Part shown: positions 31,766 through 39,533 of the stretch, one piece after another
Position numbering within the stretch: position 1 is the first letter of the stretch
Layout: each line of letters opens with the position of its first letter
Origin: Idiomarina abyssalis
Lineage (GTDB): Bacteria; Pseudomonadota; Gammaproteobacteria; Enterobacterales; Alteromonadaceae
Assembly (NCBI RefSeq): GCF_900116625.1
Contig: NZ_FPBE01000002.1
Location: forward strand, 1 to 64,000
Length of the DNA stretch: 64,000 nucleotides
Reading direction: 5' to 3'
The notes under the pieces: generated by a model
The model's database searches: none
What the model was told of the DNA's origin: nothing
Seen by the model: only the letters and a program-made list of their open reading frames with translations
Program-made: the position numbers and the translations under genes

Positions 31766-32488
31766 TTATAGGTTTAGATGCTTTCTTAGCGCTACGGCGC
31801 CGCGTCTGCTGGTCGTAATGGTGTCGTTTACACCCTCGAAACGAAGTAAAAGCGCTCCGTTTTGCCACTTTTCTATTTGATGAATATGTTGGGTATTTAC
31901 GATGCGGTTACGGTGCACCCGCAAAAAGGAAGATGGCAACTGGCTCAACAAGCATTCCAGACTGCCATCCAAATGGTGTTCGCGCTCAAGGCATTGCGCT
32001 ACCACCAAGCCCTGTGAAGCTTTTAAAAACCGAATATCGAATGAGTTCAGCATCCGTATTTTATCGCCGACTTTCGCGGTGAGTTGCACTGTGGCGGGCT
32101 CTGCAACCTGAGGCTCTGGTAACACCACGCGCTTTAAAGCATGACGCAGTCGCGGCAAGTCAAAAGGTTTCAGTAAATAATCTAATGCCTGTTTCTCGAA
32201 TGCCTTCACGGCATATTGGCTATAAGCCGTGGTAAATATCACATGGCACGGGTGCTTTATTGCTTTCAGAACGTCAAAACCTGACAACTCACCCAGCTCA
32301 ATATCTAACAGAACCAAATCTGGTTTGAGCGAGTTAATGTCTTGTATTGCCTGAGGCGCATCGGCGCATTCAGAAACGACCTCAACGCCTTCCACTTGTG
32401 CAAGCTGCGTGTTTAACTTCGAGCGCGCGGGCGCTTCGTCTTCAACGATAACTACACGCAAGCGTGGATCGGTAAGGTAATTTCGCAC
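31766..32488 (-). CDS. LytTR-type response regulator
   Basis: A 240-residue regulator: receiver domain (about 11-125) with Asp62 in LVLLDIELG and Lys in LLKPFD, then a LytTR DNA-binding domain (about 135-238) with FLRVHRNRIVN. The start is a GTG (32486-32488) with AAGGAGG 6 bases ahead; this strong site supports the long form although it overlaps the kinase gene by 37 bases. LytTR regulators bind paired 9-base direct repeats. Confidence 0.92.
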   Translation of the reverse strand: MRNYLTDPRLRVVIVEDEAPARSKLNTQLAQVEGVEVVSECADAPQAIQDINSLKPDLVLLDIELGELSGFDVLKAIKHPCHVIFTTAYSQYAVKAFEKQALDYLLKPFDLPRLRHALKRVVLPEPQVAEPATVQLTAKVGDKIRMLNSFDIRFLKASQGLVVAQCLEREHHLDGSLECLLSQLPSSFLRVHRNRIVNTQHIHQIEKWQNGALLLRFEGVNDTITTSRRGAVALRKHLNL

Positions 32489-33456
32489 ACCGCACCTCCT
32501 TGCTCTGACGTATCGTTATAAAGCGACAGCTCACCACCTGTAATATCAACACGTTGCTTTACAATATTGAGACCCTTACCAGCTCTAGATTGCTCATCCA
32601 ACGACTGCTCAGAAAAACCTTTACCGTTGTCTTTTACTTTGAATATCAACTTGCCCTGCTCCACTTGCACGCTAATGATCAACTCAATAGGTCGGCACTT
32701 CACGTGCTTCATAACGTTCTCAATCAGCGGCTGCAGTAACAGCGGCGGCACCTTCAAGCGTCGCCTGTCGACGGAAGATGCAATTTGCCAACTAATGTTT
32801 AAGTTATCGGTGAACCTCGCTTTCTCAACCGTTAGATAGGTTTCGCAAACAGCAAGCTCCTGCTCCAGAGACACCCACTCATTTTGCTGATCAACGGAGT
32901 AGCGCAGTATGTCGGCTAGCTTGTGCAGTACATCGTCAGCTTTGTCGGGTGATGAATGAATTAGCGCCGAAATGGTATTCAAGGAATTGAACAGAAAGTG
33001 TGGATTTAAACGGCTGGTCAAATCAGCCAGTTGCGCTTCTTTTCGCAGCTTTTGTTCGTTAACAAAGCGTTGGTACAGAAGATACATATGCGTCATCGAA
33101 AAGATAAACACGCCCCACAGGAATGCCGATAGAATCTGCTCCTTTACCGGAAACTGATACTGCGGAAACGCCAGCGAATGCAGTCTACTGACAATATTGG
33201 CACCAGCGAACATCATCAGAACGTACAACGCGCCCTGCCCCACCACATGTAAGCGAGCAACACGCCTGCTCTTCTGAACCCAGTAGAACAGCCAAAACGG
33301 GCCGAGGTAAAAGAAGAGCAGCCAAATTGGCAGGCTGATTGCAATAAGGTGTAAGTGTTCGCTATCAAACTCTATCCACTCTAACCCTGCTGGTATCAGG
33401 TAGAGAATAACCAGCAACGCCGATATCGATAACTTTTCTTTTTTATTGAAGCTCAT
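32452..33456 (-). CDS. LytS/YehU-type membrane sensor histidine kinase
   Basis: A 334-residue kinase: four membrane segments in the first 130 residues, the His_kinase domain with NPHFLFNSLN (His153) and an ATPase domain with DNGKGF and GKGLNIV. No separate periplasmic sensor domain is seen, so the signal is probably sensed in the membrane. It is first in a kinase-regulator-amidohydrolase operon. ATG start. Confidence 0.92.
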   Translation of the reverse strand: MSFNKKEKLSISALLVILYLIPAGLEWIEFDSEHLHLIAISLPIWLLFFYLGPFWLFYWVQKSRRVARLHVVGQGALYVLMMFAGANIVSRLHSLAFPQYQFPVKEQILSAFLWGVFIFSMTHMYLLYQRFVNEQKLRKEAQLADLTSRLNPHFLFNSLNTISALIHSSPDKADDVLHKLADILRYSVDQQNEWVSLEQELAVCETYLTVEKARFTDNLNISWQIASSVDRRRLKVPPLLLQPLIENVMKHVKCRPIELIISVQVEQGKLIFKVKDNGKGFSEQSLDEQSRAGKGLNIVKQRVDITGGELSLYNDTSEQGGAVCEITLPIHACV

Positions 33457-33566
33457 ACGTCAGTGCCGTTAGGAAACTGGCTGCTAAGCTAGCCCAGCCT
33501 GCCGATAGATACAAATAGGGAATGCGTGAACGGTAGAAATTTAGGTCTGAGCGGCAAATAGTTCAT

Positions 33567-33974
33567 TCATGGGAATGCAAACACGTTAACCAAAACGCCG
33601 TTCGGGTCAGCTACCATGAAGCGCCGCATACCAAAGCTTTCATCTCGCAATTCCAGTTCAATAGAGAAGCCGCGCCTTTTTACCTCAGAATAGGCTGTAT
33701 CAACGTTTTCAACCTGTGCTGAAATAATCACTCCCTGTGCCGATTGCTGATAAGCCTCCGGCGTAAACTCGTGATCGCGCCGTATAATGCCGACTTGCAA
33801 CTGGGGATTCGTTTGTGACGCCATTTGGGTGTACCACCCCTGATGTTCAAAGCCAACGACGAAGCCAAGTAACTCCATGTAAAAACTTTTAGTTTCTTCC
33901 ACGCGATCTGTACAAATATTTGGAAGAAGTCGCGTGACGACAATTTCGCTTTTTGCCTTTTGATGACTTTCCAT
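33567..33974 (-). CDS. VOC superfamily (glyoxalase-like) protein
   Basis: A 135-residue vicinal-oxygen-chelate fold protein, typical of glyoxalase/bleomycin-resistance-like enzymes. The pattern VEETKSFYMELLGF and the C-terminal MVADPNGVLVNVFA are characteristic. Metal ligands and substrate cannot be assigned. The ATG at 33972-33974 has AGGAGG close ahead and is preferred over one six codons earlier. Confidence 0.88.
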   Translation of the reverse strand: MESHQKAKSEIVVTRLLPNICTDRVEETKSFYMELLGFVVGFEHQGWYTQMASQTNPQLQVGIIRRDHEFTPEAYQQSAQGVIISAQVENVDTAYSEVKRRGFSIELELRDESFGMRRFMVADPNGVLVNVFAFP

Positions 33975-34007
33975 GATTCCTCCTGCCATCATTTTCCGTA
34001 TTACATA

Positions 34008-34448
34008 CTAATCTTTTAATGCCTGAATAGATTTTTGAGTCTTGCTTAGGTTTTCAGCCAACGCATCGAGTAATTTTTGATACTCCGCCGACTTCTCACC
34101 CAGCTTCGTGCGCTTTACCACAGTTGCCAGTTCTTCATCTTCCTGAAGACACTTATCCAAAATGGCGTTTTTAGAATTCGCAAAGAAAAACTGAGTAAGT
34201 TCCCCTTCTATTTTGTGCAGGAGTTCTTTATCAGGGTCAGGTTTAGCCGGTAGCTCGCCTAAGTCTTTAACTACATTCTCAAATGGCTCAATATAGGAAG
34301 ATCTCTCGTTGGCAATATCATTAAGCTTACTGGCGAGGTTATCATCCCCAACCACTTTCGCTATCTCCCGGTAGTAATCCGTTGTCTCAATGACTAACTT
34401 CAGAATTTCTATACTATCGGCCTGATTATCTGTGCGTAATATCGACAT
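34008..34448 (-). CDS. Ferritin-like four-helix protein (DUF2383-like)
   Basis: A 146-residue all-helical protein whose pattern (ETTDYYREIAK ... ERSSYIEPFE ... LQEDEELATVV) matches the DUF2383/PA2169 four-helix family, of unknown function. The ATG has AAGGA ahead. It lies one base after the lipid kinase gene and is probably co-transcribed with it. Confidence 0.75.
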   Translation of the reverse strand: MSILRTDNQADSIEILKLVIETTDYYREIAKVVGDDNLASKLNDIANERSSYIEPFENVVKDLGELPAKPDPDKELLHKIEGELTQFFFANSKNAILDKCLQEDEELATVVKRTKLGEKSAEYQKLLDALAENLSKTQKSIQALKD

Positions 34449-34449
34449 T

Positions 34450-35349
34450 TTAATCCTTGTTTACGTTAGGCAGTGGCATATCACCTACAACAGCTTCAAT
34501 AGCCTTAGGCATTACCTCGAAATTGGCCGGTGTATCGGTTTTAAACTCACCGTCAGCCTGAATGTGCTTAGCCCTGGAGGTTTTAATGCTAATTTTTCGG
34601 GCCTTTTTACAGACAACCCGTTCTGCCTTTTGCAAATTGCCGTTACGAAAATTGACTCCCAGTAATAACAACCGCCACCACCGTATTGGTTTCAAACAAA
34701 ATAAGTTCAGTTGTCCATCCAGCAGTGTAGAGTCATCATCGACAACGTTCCCGCCACCGTAGTAACGACCATTACCTACCGCCAGGTGAATTGCCTTTAC
34801 AGACTCCTTCCAACCGTCAGCTTCTATTTGAACTTTAAAACTCTTGTTGCGCTTCATGACGCTGGTAAATGCGCCCAAATACGCAAACACGCCAAAGTAT
34901 TTCTTCATTTCTGACGTCAGCTCGCGGGTTACCTCTACGCCTAAACCAACATGAGCAACATTCACAAAATAGCTATTATTCACCTTTGCCAAGTTTATGC
35001 GTTCTCGCTTGTCATTAACAATAGCCTGAGCGGCTGCAACAACGTCATGCGAAATACCAAGCGAGCGCGCCAAGTCGTTAGCTGTTCCCATCGGTAAAAT
35101 GGCCAAGGTTTGCTCGCTTTTATAGATTGACTCCAACGCCGAGCTGATGGTTCCATCGCCCCCGGCAACAATCACCACTCCCTTTTTCTCACGGTAATTT
35201 TCAATGCATGAGGCCATATGAGATGGACTTTCAGTGACGCAAACCTCAACCTCAATGCCGGAGTTTCTGAGCAAGTCGGTGGCTTGTGTTAACTCATCGG
35301 AATGACCATTACGGCTCTTCGGGTTGATAACTAACAACGCATGCTGCAA
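34450..35349 (-). CDS. YegS/DgkB-type lipid kinase
   Basis: A 299-residue member of the diacylglycerol/sphingosine kinase catalytic family. The motif VVIVAGGDGTISSAL and MGTANDLARSLGI are diagnostic. It is expected to phosphorylate a lipid; the substrate is unknown. The start is TTG (35347-35349), with AGAGG 7 bases ahead; the nearby ATG is out of frame. Confidence 0.9.
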   Translation of the reverse strand: MQHALLVINPKSRNGHSDELTQATDLLRNSGIEVEVCVTESPSHMASCIENYREKKGVVIVAGGDGTISSALESIYKSEQTLAILPMGTANDLARSLGISHDVVAAAQAIVNDKRERINLAKVNNSYFVNVAHVGLGVEVTRELTSEMKKYFGVFAYLGAFTSVMKRNKSFKVQIEADGWKESVKAIHLAVGNGRYYGGGNVVDDDSTLLDGQLNLFCLKPIRWWRLLLLGVNFRNGNLQKAERVVCKKARKISIKTSRAKHIQADGEFKTDTPANFEVMPKAIEAVVGDMPLPNVNKD

Positions 35350-35473
35350 TGCTTTACCTCTTCCTGTTATGCACTGCGTTAAATATAAGAGGTTTATTCC
35401 AAGGCTTCAAAGCACTGACGGAATATTTACGTTGGGGATTTGGGGGAGAGATCAATTTGAATTTATTTCGCCC

Positions 35474-35791
35474 TCAGCCATGAGCCAATTTAAGCCCCAC
35501 AATACCCGCACAAATTAACCCTAAACTGACCAGTTTAAGAACGTCCGCCGACTCGCCGAACAAAAATATACCCATAACCGCTGTACCTACGGCACCAATG
35601 CCGACCCAAATGGCGTAAGCTGTGCCGACGGGTAAAGTTTTCAATGCCAAGCCTAACAAGACGAAGCTGCCGACAAGGGCAACGGTGGTGCCAACCGTAG
35701 GCCAAAGCTTGGTGAAGCCGTCGGTGTACTTAAGCCCAACCGCCCAAGCGACTTCCAAAAGACCGGCGATAAATAGTATGACCCAACTCAT
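35474..35791 (-). CDS. sugE: Guanidinium exporter of the SMR family (Gdx/SugE)
   Basis: A 105-residue protein with four membrane helices that is clearly SugE/Gdx rather than Emr[21 protein letters not shown] with Glu13, and [16 protein letters not shown]. Gdx proteins export guanidinium in exchange for protons. The ATG at 35789-35791 has AGAGG ahead. Two ACGR-loop hairpins of the guanidine-II riboswitch type immediately precede it, which supports guanidinium as substrate. Confidence 0.95.
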   Translation of the reverse strand: MSWVILFIAGLLEVAWAVGLKYTDGFTKLWPTVGTTVALVGSFVLLGLALKTLPVGTAYAIWVGIGAVGTAVMGIFLFGESADVLKLVSLGLICAGIVGLKLAHG

Positions 35792-35810
35792 ATAAACCTC
35801 TTCAGATTTT

Positions 35811-35854
35811 GGGGCCGTCCCCGAGTGAAAGTTGAGCGGTGAGGTCGTCCTCAC
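35811..35854 (-). promoter_or_regulatory. Guanidine-II (mini-ykkC) riboswitch
   Basis: On the minus strand, hairpin 1 is GTGAGG-ACGA-CCTCAC (35854-35839) and hairpin 2 is GGGG-ACGG-CCCC (35822-35811), with a 16-base linker. Twin hairpins with ACGR loops just before a ribosome binding site are the definition of this class. The AGAGG box follows hairpin 2 by about 8 bases. Guanidine is expected to turn on translation of sugE. The 5' arm of hairpin 1 contains the TGA stop of the upstream gene (35851-35853). Confidence 0.93.
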
Positions 35855-36279
35855 TCCGAATCTCGGTTCGCTTGCGCCGGTAACTCATCAAAACTCGGAA
35901 CATCACTCAAGTCAGCTGACCAGGCAGCGCAGTCAGCAACAAAGATTTTAGCCGTAGGCTTAACTGATATCGGCATATCGAGGCTACCGGCCGGCACCAC
36001 AACACAATTAATAGACTCAGCGAATGTAGGAAGCGCTGAGCCGCAACACTGACAAAAGCTCTTCGTATGCAGCGAGCCGGGGTGTTGATAATAAGTTATG
36101 TCCGCCTCGCCTTTTAACCAAGCCAACCGCCCTGCTTTAGCAAACAAGTTAGCCGCATGAGCAGAGCCGGTGTCTTTTTGGCAGCGGCTACAATGACATA
36201 AATAAAATGCGTCAAAGTCACCATTAACCTCGTAGCCGACACGACCGCAAAGACACGAACCGTAATATTTATTCACCAT
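35851..36279 (-). CDS. GFA (glutathione-dependent formaldehyde-activating) family zinc protein
   Basis: A 142-residue GFA-fold protein. Zinc ligands are visible: [17 protein letters not shown] and FCQCCGS. The family name comes from formaldehyde-activating enzymes, but most members are uncharacterised. The ATG at 36277-36279 has AGGTAA ahead. It reads into the riboswitch of sugE, whose first hairpin overlaps the stop codon. Confidence 0.88.
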   Translation of the reverse strand: MVNKYYGSCLCGRVGYEVNGDFDAFYLCHCSRCQKDTGSAHAANLFAKAGRLAWLKGEADITYYQHPGSLHTKSFCQCCGSALPTFAESINCVVVPAGSLDMPISVKPTAKIFVADCAAWSADLSDVPSFDELPAQANRDSE

Positions 36280-36373
36280 GACATTACCTGTTAAATAAAC
36301 CCGCCTATCAATTGGCTTGGTTAGCCACTGCGTCCAATACGACATCTTCAAGTTTTGAGAATAGCAAACAGGT

Positions 36374-36838
36374 TTAGCTGAGTTTTTCCATAACAAAGTT
36401 ACGCAACTTCTTACCTCGAATTTCTATCGTTTGTTCCTTTGCGACCTCAAAGCCAAATTTCTCATAAAACGGACGAGCGGTAATGCTTACCTCAGAGTAA
36501 AACCGAGTAATTCCTTGTAACTCACCCACTCTCAGCACGTGCTCCATCAAATGACGCCCGATACCTTTCCCCTGATGCTCATGGTGACAAAAGAAATGAT
36601 CAATTAACCCATCTTCCTGAAGGTCGGCATAACCAACAATTTCTCCGTCAATTTCAGCAACAAACGGAGAGATAGCATTCATCTTTCGCTCCCATACCTC
36701 AGGAGAAACGTCATCCGGCGCCCATGCTTCGACTTGCGTTTGTGTGTAGTCACGTGAGTTCACATTGCGAATGGTGTGATAAAAAATAGCCCATAAATCA
36801 CGCGCATCTGATTCGTTATATTTTCTAATTTTTATCAT
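36374..36838 (-). CDS. GNAT family N-acetyltransferase
   Basis: A 154-residue acetyltransferase with the acetyl-CoA loop HQGKGIGRHL near residue 86 and FYEKFGFE at the end. The substrate is unknown. It starts 22 bases after a small lipoprotein gene; the leader has no clear ribosome binding site. Such genes are common in integron cassettes, and the neighbourhood has attC-like sites (inference). Confidence 0.9.
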   Translation of the reverse strand: MIKIRKYNESDARDLWAIFYHTIRNVNSRDYTQTQVEAWAPDDVSPEVWERKMNAISPFVAEIDGEIVGYADLQEDGLIDHFFCHHEHQGKGIGRHLMEHVLRVGELQGITRFYSEVSITARPFYEKFGFEVAKEQTIEIRGKKLRNFVMEKLS

Positions 36839-36859
36839 GTTGGTGTTTGCCGTTCACTC

Positions 36860-37234
36860 TCAATCACTATCATGACAGAGATCTAAATAAGCAATGAGAT
36901 ACCCATATTCTTTATCCGTAAGCATCCCTTTTGTATGATGCTGCTTTGCTAGCTCATGGCTCCACGCTCTTCCTTCGGGAGGGGGCGGAATCGACAAATC
37001 CTTTTCGAGCAGAGCGGTATCTTCGACCGTGTTGCCTCTGGATACTGCCTCTTGAGCGCAATGCGCCAGAACATATTCAACCGCATACTTATCAACACTC
37101 GGCTGCCATGTGTATTCCGTTTCGCATGCAACCTTTCGTTCGCCCTCGGCGGTGAAATACTCCAAACGTCCGGATGTGCACGCCGATACGAATAAAGCTA
37201 ACGCGAAAACAATACAGGTACTTTTAATGTTCAC
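36860..37234 (-). CDS. Small lipoprotein, function unknown
   Basis: A 124-residue protein with a lipoprotein signal ending VSAC (Cys19). No family recognised; the mature part has only two further cysteines. The start is GTG (37232-37234) with AGGA 8 bases ahead. It follows a truncated attC-like site, which suggests it entered as a cassette. Confidence 0.65.
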   Translation of the reverse strand: MNIKSTCIVFALALFVSACTSGRLEYFTAEGERKVACETEYTWQPSVDKYAVEYVLAHCAQEAVSRGNTVEDTALLEKDLSIPPPPEGRAWSHELAKQHHTKGMLTDKEYGYLIAYLDLCHDSD

Positions 37235-37251
37235 CGGTGTGGTTCCTGTTT

Positions 37252-37281
37252 ATATAACGACCGCTTAAGCGCTTGTTATAC
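37252..37281 (-). repeat. Short attC-like site after the cupin gene
   Basis: Core-like GTATAAC (37281-37275) and GTTATAT (37258-37252) are complementary and face each other across AAGCGCTTAAGCGG, which contains further pairing. The first core carries the TAA stop of the cupin gene, as in many integron cassettes. At 30 bases it is shorter than normal attC sites, so it may be a deleted remnant. Confidence 0.45.
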
Positions 37282-37587
37282 GCTTCCTTCGGATTCTACG
37301 ACCAAGATTCGTGCTTCTCCGCGAGGGTGCGCAACATGCTCAGTTCCAATAGACGCATAAAAAATATCTCCTGTTTCTAACATCGCTGATTGCTCAACCC
37401 CATTTTCTTTAAAAAGCATTTCGACAACGCCATCCAAAACAACAAATACTTCTTCGCCATCGTTTACATGCCATTTATATGGCTTATCAGTCCAATGCAA
37501 GCGCGTCGTAATTCCGTTCATATTTGCGATGCTTTTTGCACCCCAGGCGCGTTCAGATTTGAATTCTTTACTTCTAATTATTTTCAC
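37276..37587 (-). CDS. Cupin domain protein
   Basis: A 103-residue single-cupin protein: WHVNDGEEVFVVLDG gives the first metal-site motif and GDIFYASIGTEHVAHP the second. Function unknown; small cupins are frequent in integron cassettes. The start is GTG (37585-37587) with GGAAG ahead. It lies between two attC-like sites and its stop codon is inside the downstream one. Confidence 0.85.
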   Translation of the reverse strand: MKIIRSKEFKSERAWGAKSIANMNGITTRLHWTDKPYKWHVNDGEEVFVVLDGVVEMLFKENGVEQSAMLETGDIFYASIGTEHVAHPRGEARILVVESEGSV

Positions 37588-37610
37588 GATACTTCCAAAT
37601 TATGAATAGT

Positions 37611-37658
37611 GTATAACGCCGCGTTCACCAGCTTGCCCGGTGCAACGCCTTGTTCTGC
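37611..37658 (-). repeat. attC-like recombination site after the HNH gene
   Basis: From GCAGAAC (37658-37652) to GTTATAC (37617-37611), 48 bases. The strand folds as GCGTT-CACC paired with GGTG-AACGC, leaving one extrahelical G in the left arm, which is the folded single-strand signature that integron integrases recognise. The HNH stop codon lies inside it and the cupin start follows 24 bases later. Confidence 0.7.
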
Positions 37659-38365
37659 TCACCAAAGTGTAAATCTCGGTGACAGTTTGGACACAGAGCA
37701 ACAGCATTAGCTACAGTGTCCTCTCCTCCGTCAGCAAGTCTAGTTTTGTGATGAACTTCCAAGTATGGACTTCCATCCTTTTTCCTTTTAAAAGGGGCGT
37801 CGGCCTTGCATCTCTCACATACCCCATTTGCGCGGGTAAGCACCTCTGCCACCACAAACGGATTACGCTCATATACTTGGACGAGTACGGGCTTGGTTCT
37901 TGGTAGCGCACTCGATTCAGAAATTCGCTTTTGCCGTTCATCCTTGGGCGTATTTATCGCTTTTTCAATCTCCTTATCGAAAGATTCATTCAAATTTTCA
38001 AGGCTGGATATGCCTTTCTCGATGGCAAGGTAAGATGAATGCAGATCACGAAGAGACTTAAGCGTAACGTTATTCCTTGCTTCGTAGTACTTAATGTGTT
38101 TCCACAACGCGTCGACCGGGTTAGTCAGAGCATTGGTTCCTCCATCGCTCATAAGACGAGCTAAGAAATAACTCATGTGAGCCACGCTCAGAGCACGTTT
38201 GAATTCTAGCCCTCTAACCATCTTTCCATAGACGGTTATCATAATTTTCGCGGAGTTAACGTTGACTCCATGTTCCGTATTCAGTTGGCGAGCGCCTTCA
38301 GTTTGAGATAACTCTCCTTCGAATACTCTCTTTGCTATTGCGAAAGCCTCTTCAGCAACTTCCAT
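37625..38365 (-). CDS. HNH endonuclease domain protein
   Basis: A 246-residue protein with a C-terminal HNH nuclease domain: CERC, then YLEVHHKTRLADGG, ANAVALCPNCHRDLH, giving the zinc cysteines and catalytic His-Asn-His. The N-terminal 150 residues are helical and not recognised. It could be a modification-dependent or phage-defence nuclease (inference). The ATG at 38363-38365 follows an attC-like site by about 20 bases, and the C-terminal residues are encoded by the next attC-like site. Confidence 0.85.
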   Translation of the reverse strand: MEVAEEAFAIAKRVFEGELSQTEGARQLNTEHGVNVNSAKIMITVYGKMVRGLEFKRALSVAHMSYFLARLMSDGGTNALTNPVDALWKHIKYYEARNNVTLKSLRDLHSSYLAIEKGISSLENLNESFDKEIEKAINTPKDERQKRISESSALPRTKPVLVQVYERNPFVVAEVLTRANGVCERCKADAPFKRKKDGSPYLEVHHKTRLADGGEDTVANAVALCPNCHRDLHFGEQNKALHRASW

Positions 38366-38384
38366 CCAATTCAACCTCAATAGA

Positions 38385-38454
38385 GCATAACGCTTGGCTT
38401 TGCGGCTAACCGGAGCGCAGCGTAGGTACGTCCGACAACCGCCTCTTGTTAAGC
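38385..38454 (-). repeat. attC-like recombination site before the HNH gene
   Basis: Seventy bases from GCTTAAC (38454-38448) to GTTATGC (38391-38385), which are near-complementary core sites. The interior pairs GGCGG and TCGGA with TCCGG and CCGC and leaves a variable central loop. It lies 9 bases after the stop of the broken nucleotidyltransferase gene, as expected at the end of a cassette. Confidence 0.65.
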
Positions 38455-38463
38455 TTTTATCGC

Positions 38464-38888
38464 TCACTTGACCAAACTAATAGCTATCATCCGAAGCCTT
38501 TTGTCCACGAATTCATAGTGCACAGTGTAACGATCGGAAATTGACTTGATCCAGCGTTGGTAAAGCTCACTACATTCGGTGATATATTTAGCAACATTCG
38601 GTGTTTATTGTTCATTGACATAATTTTGAAGTTCTATAGGCCATGGGGATACTTCCCTCATTTGATTTTCAAAATGTGCGCTAACAGAGCGCCAAAGCAA
38701 TAGGGCATCTTCACAAACACCAAACATCTTTCCCGGCACCCACTCAACTTCAACCCCTAAGTCCAAATCACTGTTATTGCGAGCTGTACCCTTCAGCCTT
38801 CTAGCAAAAAACCAACTCCGTTTAATCATTGGAACAGCCTCTGCTATTTCAATGATTTTTTCAGTACATCTGATATATCTTGTTCCAT
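38464..38888 (-). pseudogene. Broken nucleotidyltransferase (MNT/PF01909-like) cassette gene
   Basis: The ATG at 38886-38888, with GAGG 6 bases ahead, reads MEQDISDVLKKSLK and then stops. Adding one A to the A6 run (38856-38861) would continue as KIIEIAEAVPMIKRSWFF and then KGTARNNSDLDLGVE, the nucleotidyltransferase signature. The catalytic FGSR is altered to FARR. The frame then meets TAA at 38605-38607 but stays open afterwards (TPNVAKYITECSELY) to TGA at 38464-38466. One indel plus one stop indicate decay. An intact longer protein would be about 140 residues. Confidence 0.75.
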
Positions 38889-38911
38889 CCCAGCCCTCAA
38901 TTGGTCATTGA

Positions 38912-39427
38912 TTACAAATAGCCTTTACCATCACAGCGTGAGCAATTCCCCATGCCGCCAGTTCCTTTACAGACTGGACAAATATCTCCAGACCGACTTT
39001 TTGAGGTTTGTTTTTCAATACCTAATTTCTTTTCGTAATCATCAATCTTTGCCCAGCACCCTAGTAAGGCTTTCTTTAATCTTGCCAATTCCTCTTCTAA
39101 TGGCATAACTCGTTTATTTATTTCCTGTTCTTGACTGTCGATTCGCTTTACAAGGCCATTTTTTATAGAGTGCTCATTTTCAAGGGAAGCTTCTAGAGAA
39201 GCACACTTTTCAATCAACTGATTTATGGCAATAACGTTGAACCAAATAATCTCTGACTTGCCCTGTGGGTCCTCTCCATTCTTAAATACATTTACAAAAC
39301 GCTTCTCGTTAGGATTCTTAGGGCCTATAGAGCCATCATATAGGCCCGCAAGCTTGATACCCCATTTCTCAAGGAACTGCCGCCCTTCCTCGCTAAGGTA
39401 GGAGTCAAATTCTGATAGGTCTCGCAT
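38912..39427 (-). CDS. DUF413/MaoP-like protein with coiled coil and DnaJ-type zinc module
   Basis: A 171-residue protein in three parts. Residues about 7-70 (LSEEGRQFLEKWG ... EKRFVNVFKNG ... SEIIWF) resemble the DUF413 (YifE/MaoP) pattern. Residues about 70-140 form a charged coiled coil. Residues 150-170 hold CPVCKGTG and CSRCDGKG, two CxxCxGxG repeats as in the DnaJ zinc centre. I know of no named family with this layout. The ATG has GAGGTG 5 bases ahead. It lies 23 bases upstream of the broken nucleotidyltransferase. Confidence 0.7.
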   Translation of the reverse strand: MRDLSEFDSYLSEEGRQFLEKWGIKLAGLYDGSIGPKNPNEKRFVNVFKNGEDPQGKSEIIWFNVIAINQLIEKCASLEASLENEHSIKNGLVKRIDSQEQEINKRVMPLEEELARLKKALLGCWAKIDDYEKKLGIEKQTSKSRSGDICPVCKGTGGMGNCSRCDGKGYL

Positions 39428-39533
39428 CAGGCACCTCTATGCATAGCGCTTTAAACAGCGGCGAACGTTAGTAAGTCCAGCAGCGATATCTGCGGACTGT
39501 TTTACTTTGTTTTGTGAAGTTGTACAAACTGCC

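Noticed and set aside
39428..39533. Possible attC between the 148-residue lipoprotein and the DUF413-like gene
   Set aside because: A hairpin AGTCC-GCAG/CTGC-GGACT with one bulged base is present, but no paired core sites (RYYYAAC and GTTRRRY) flank it, so it is not called.
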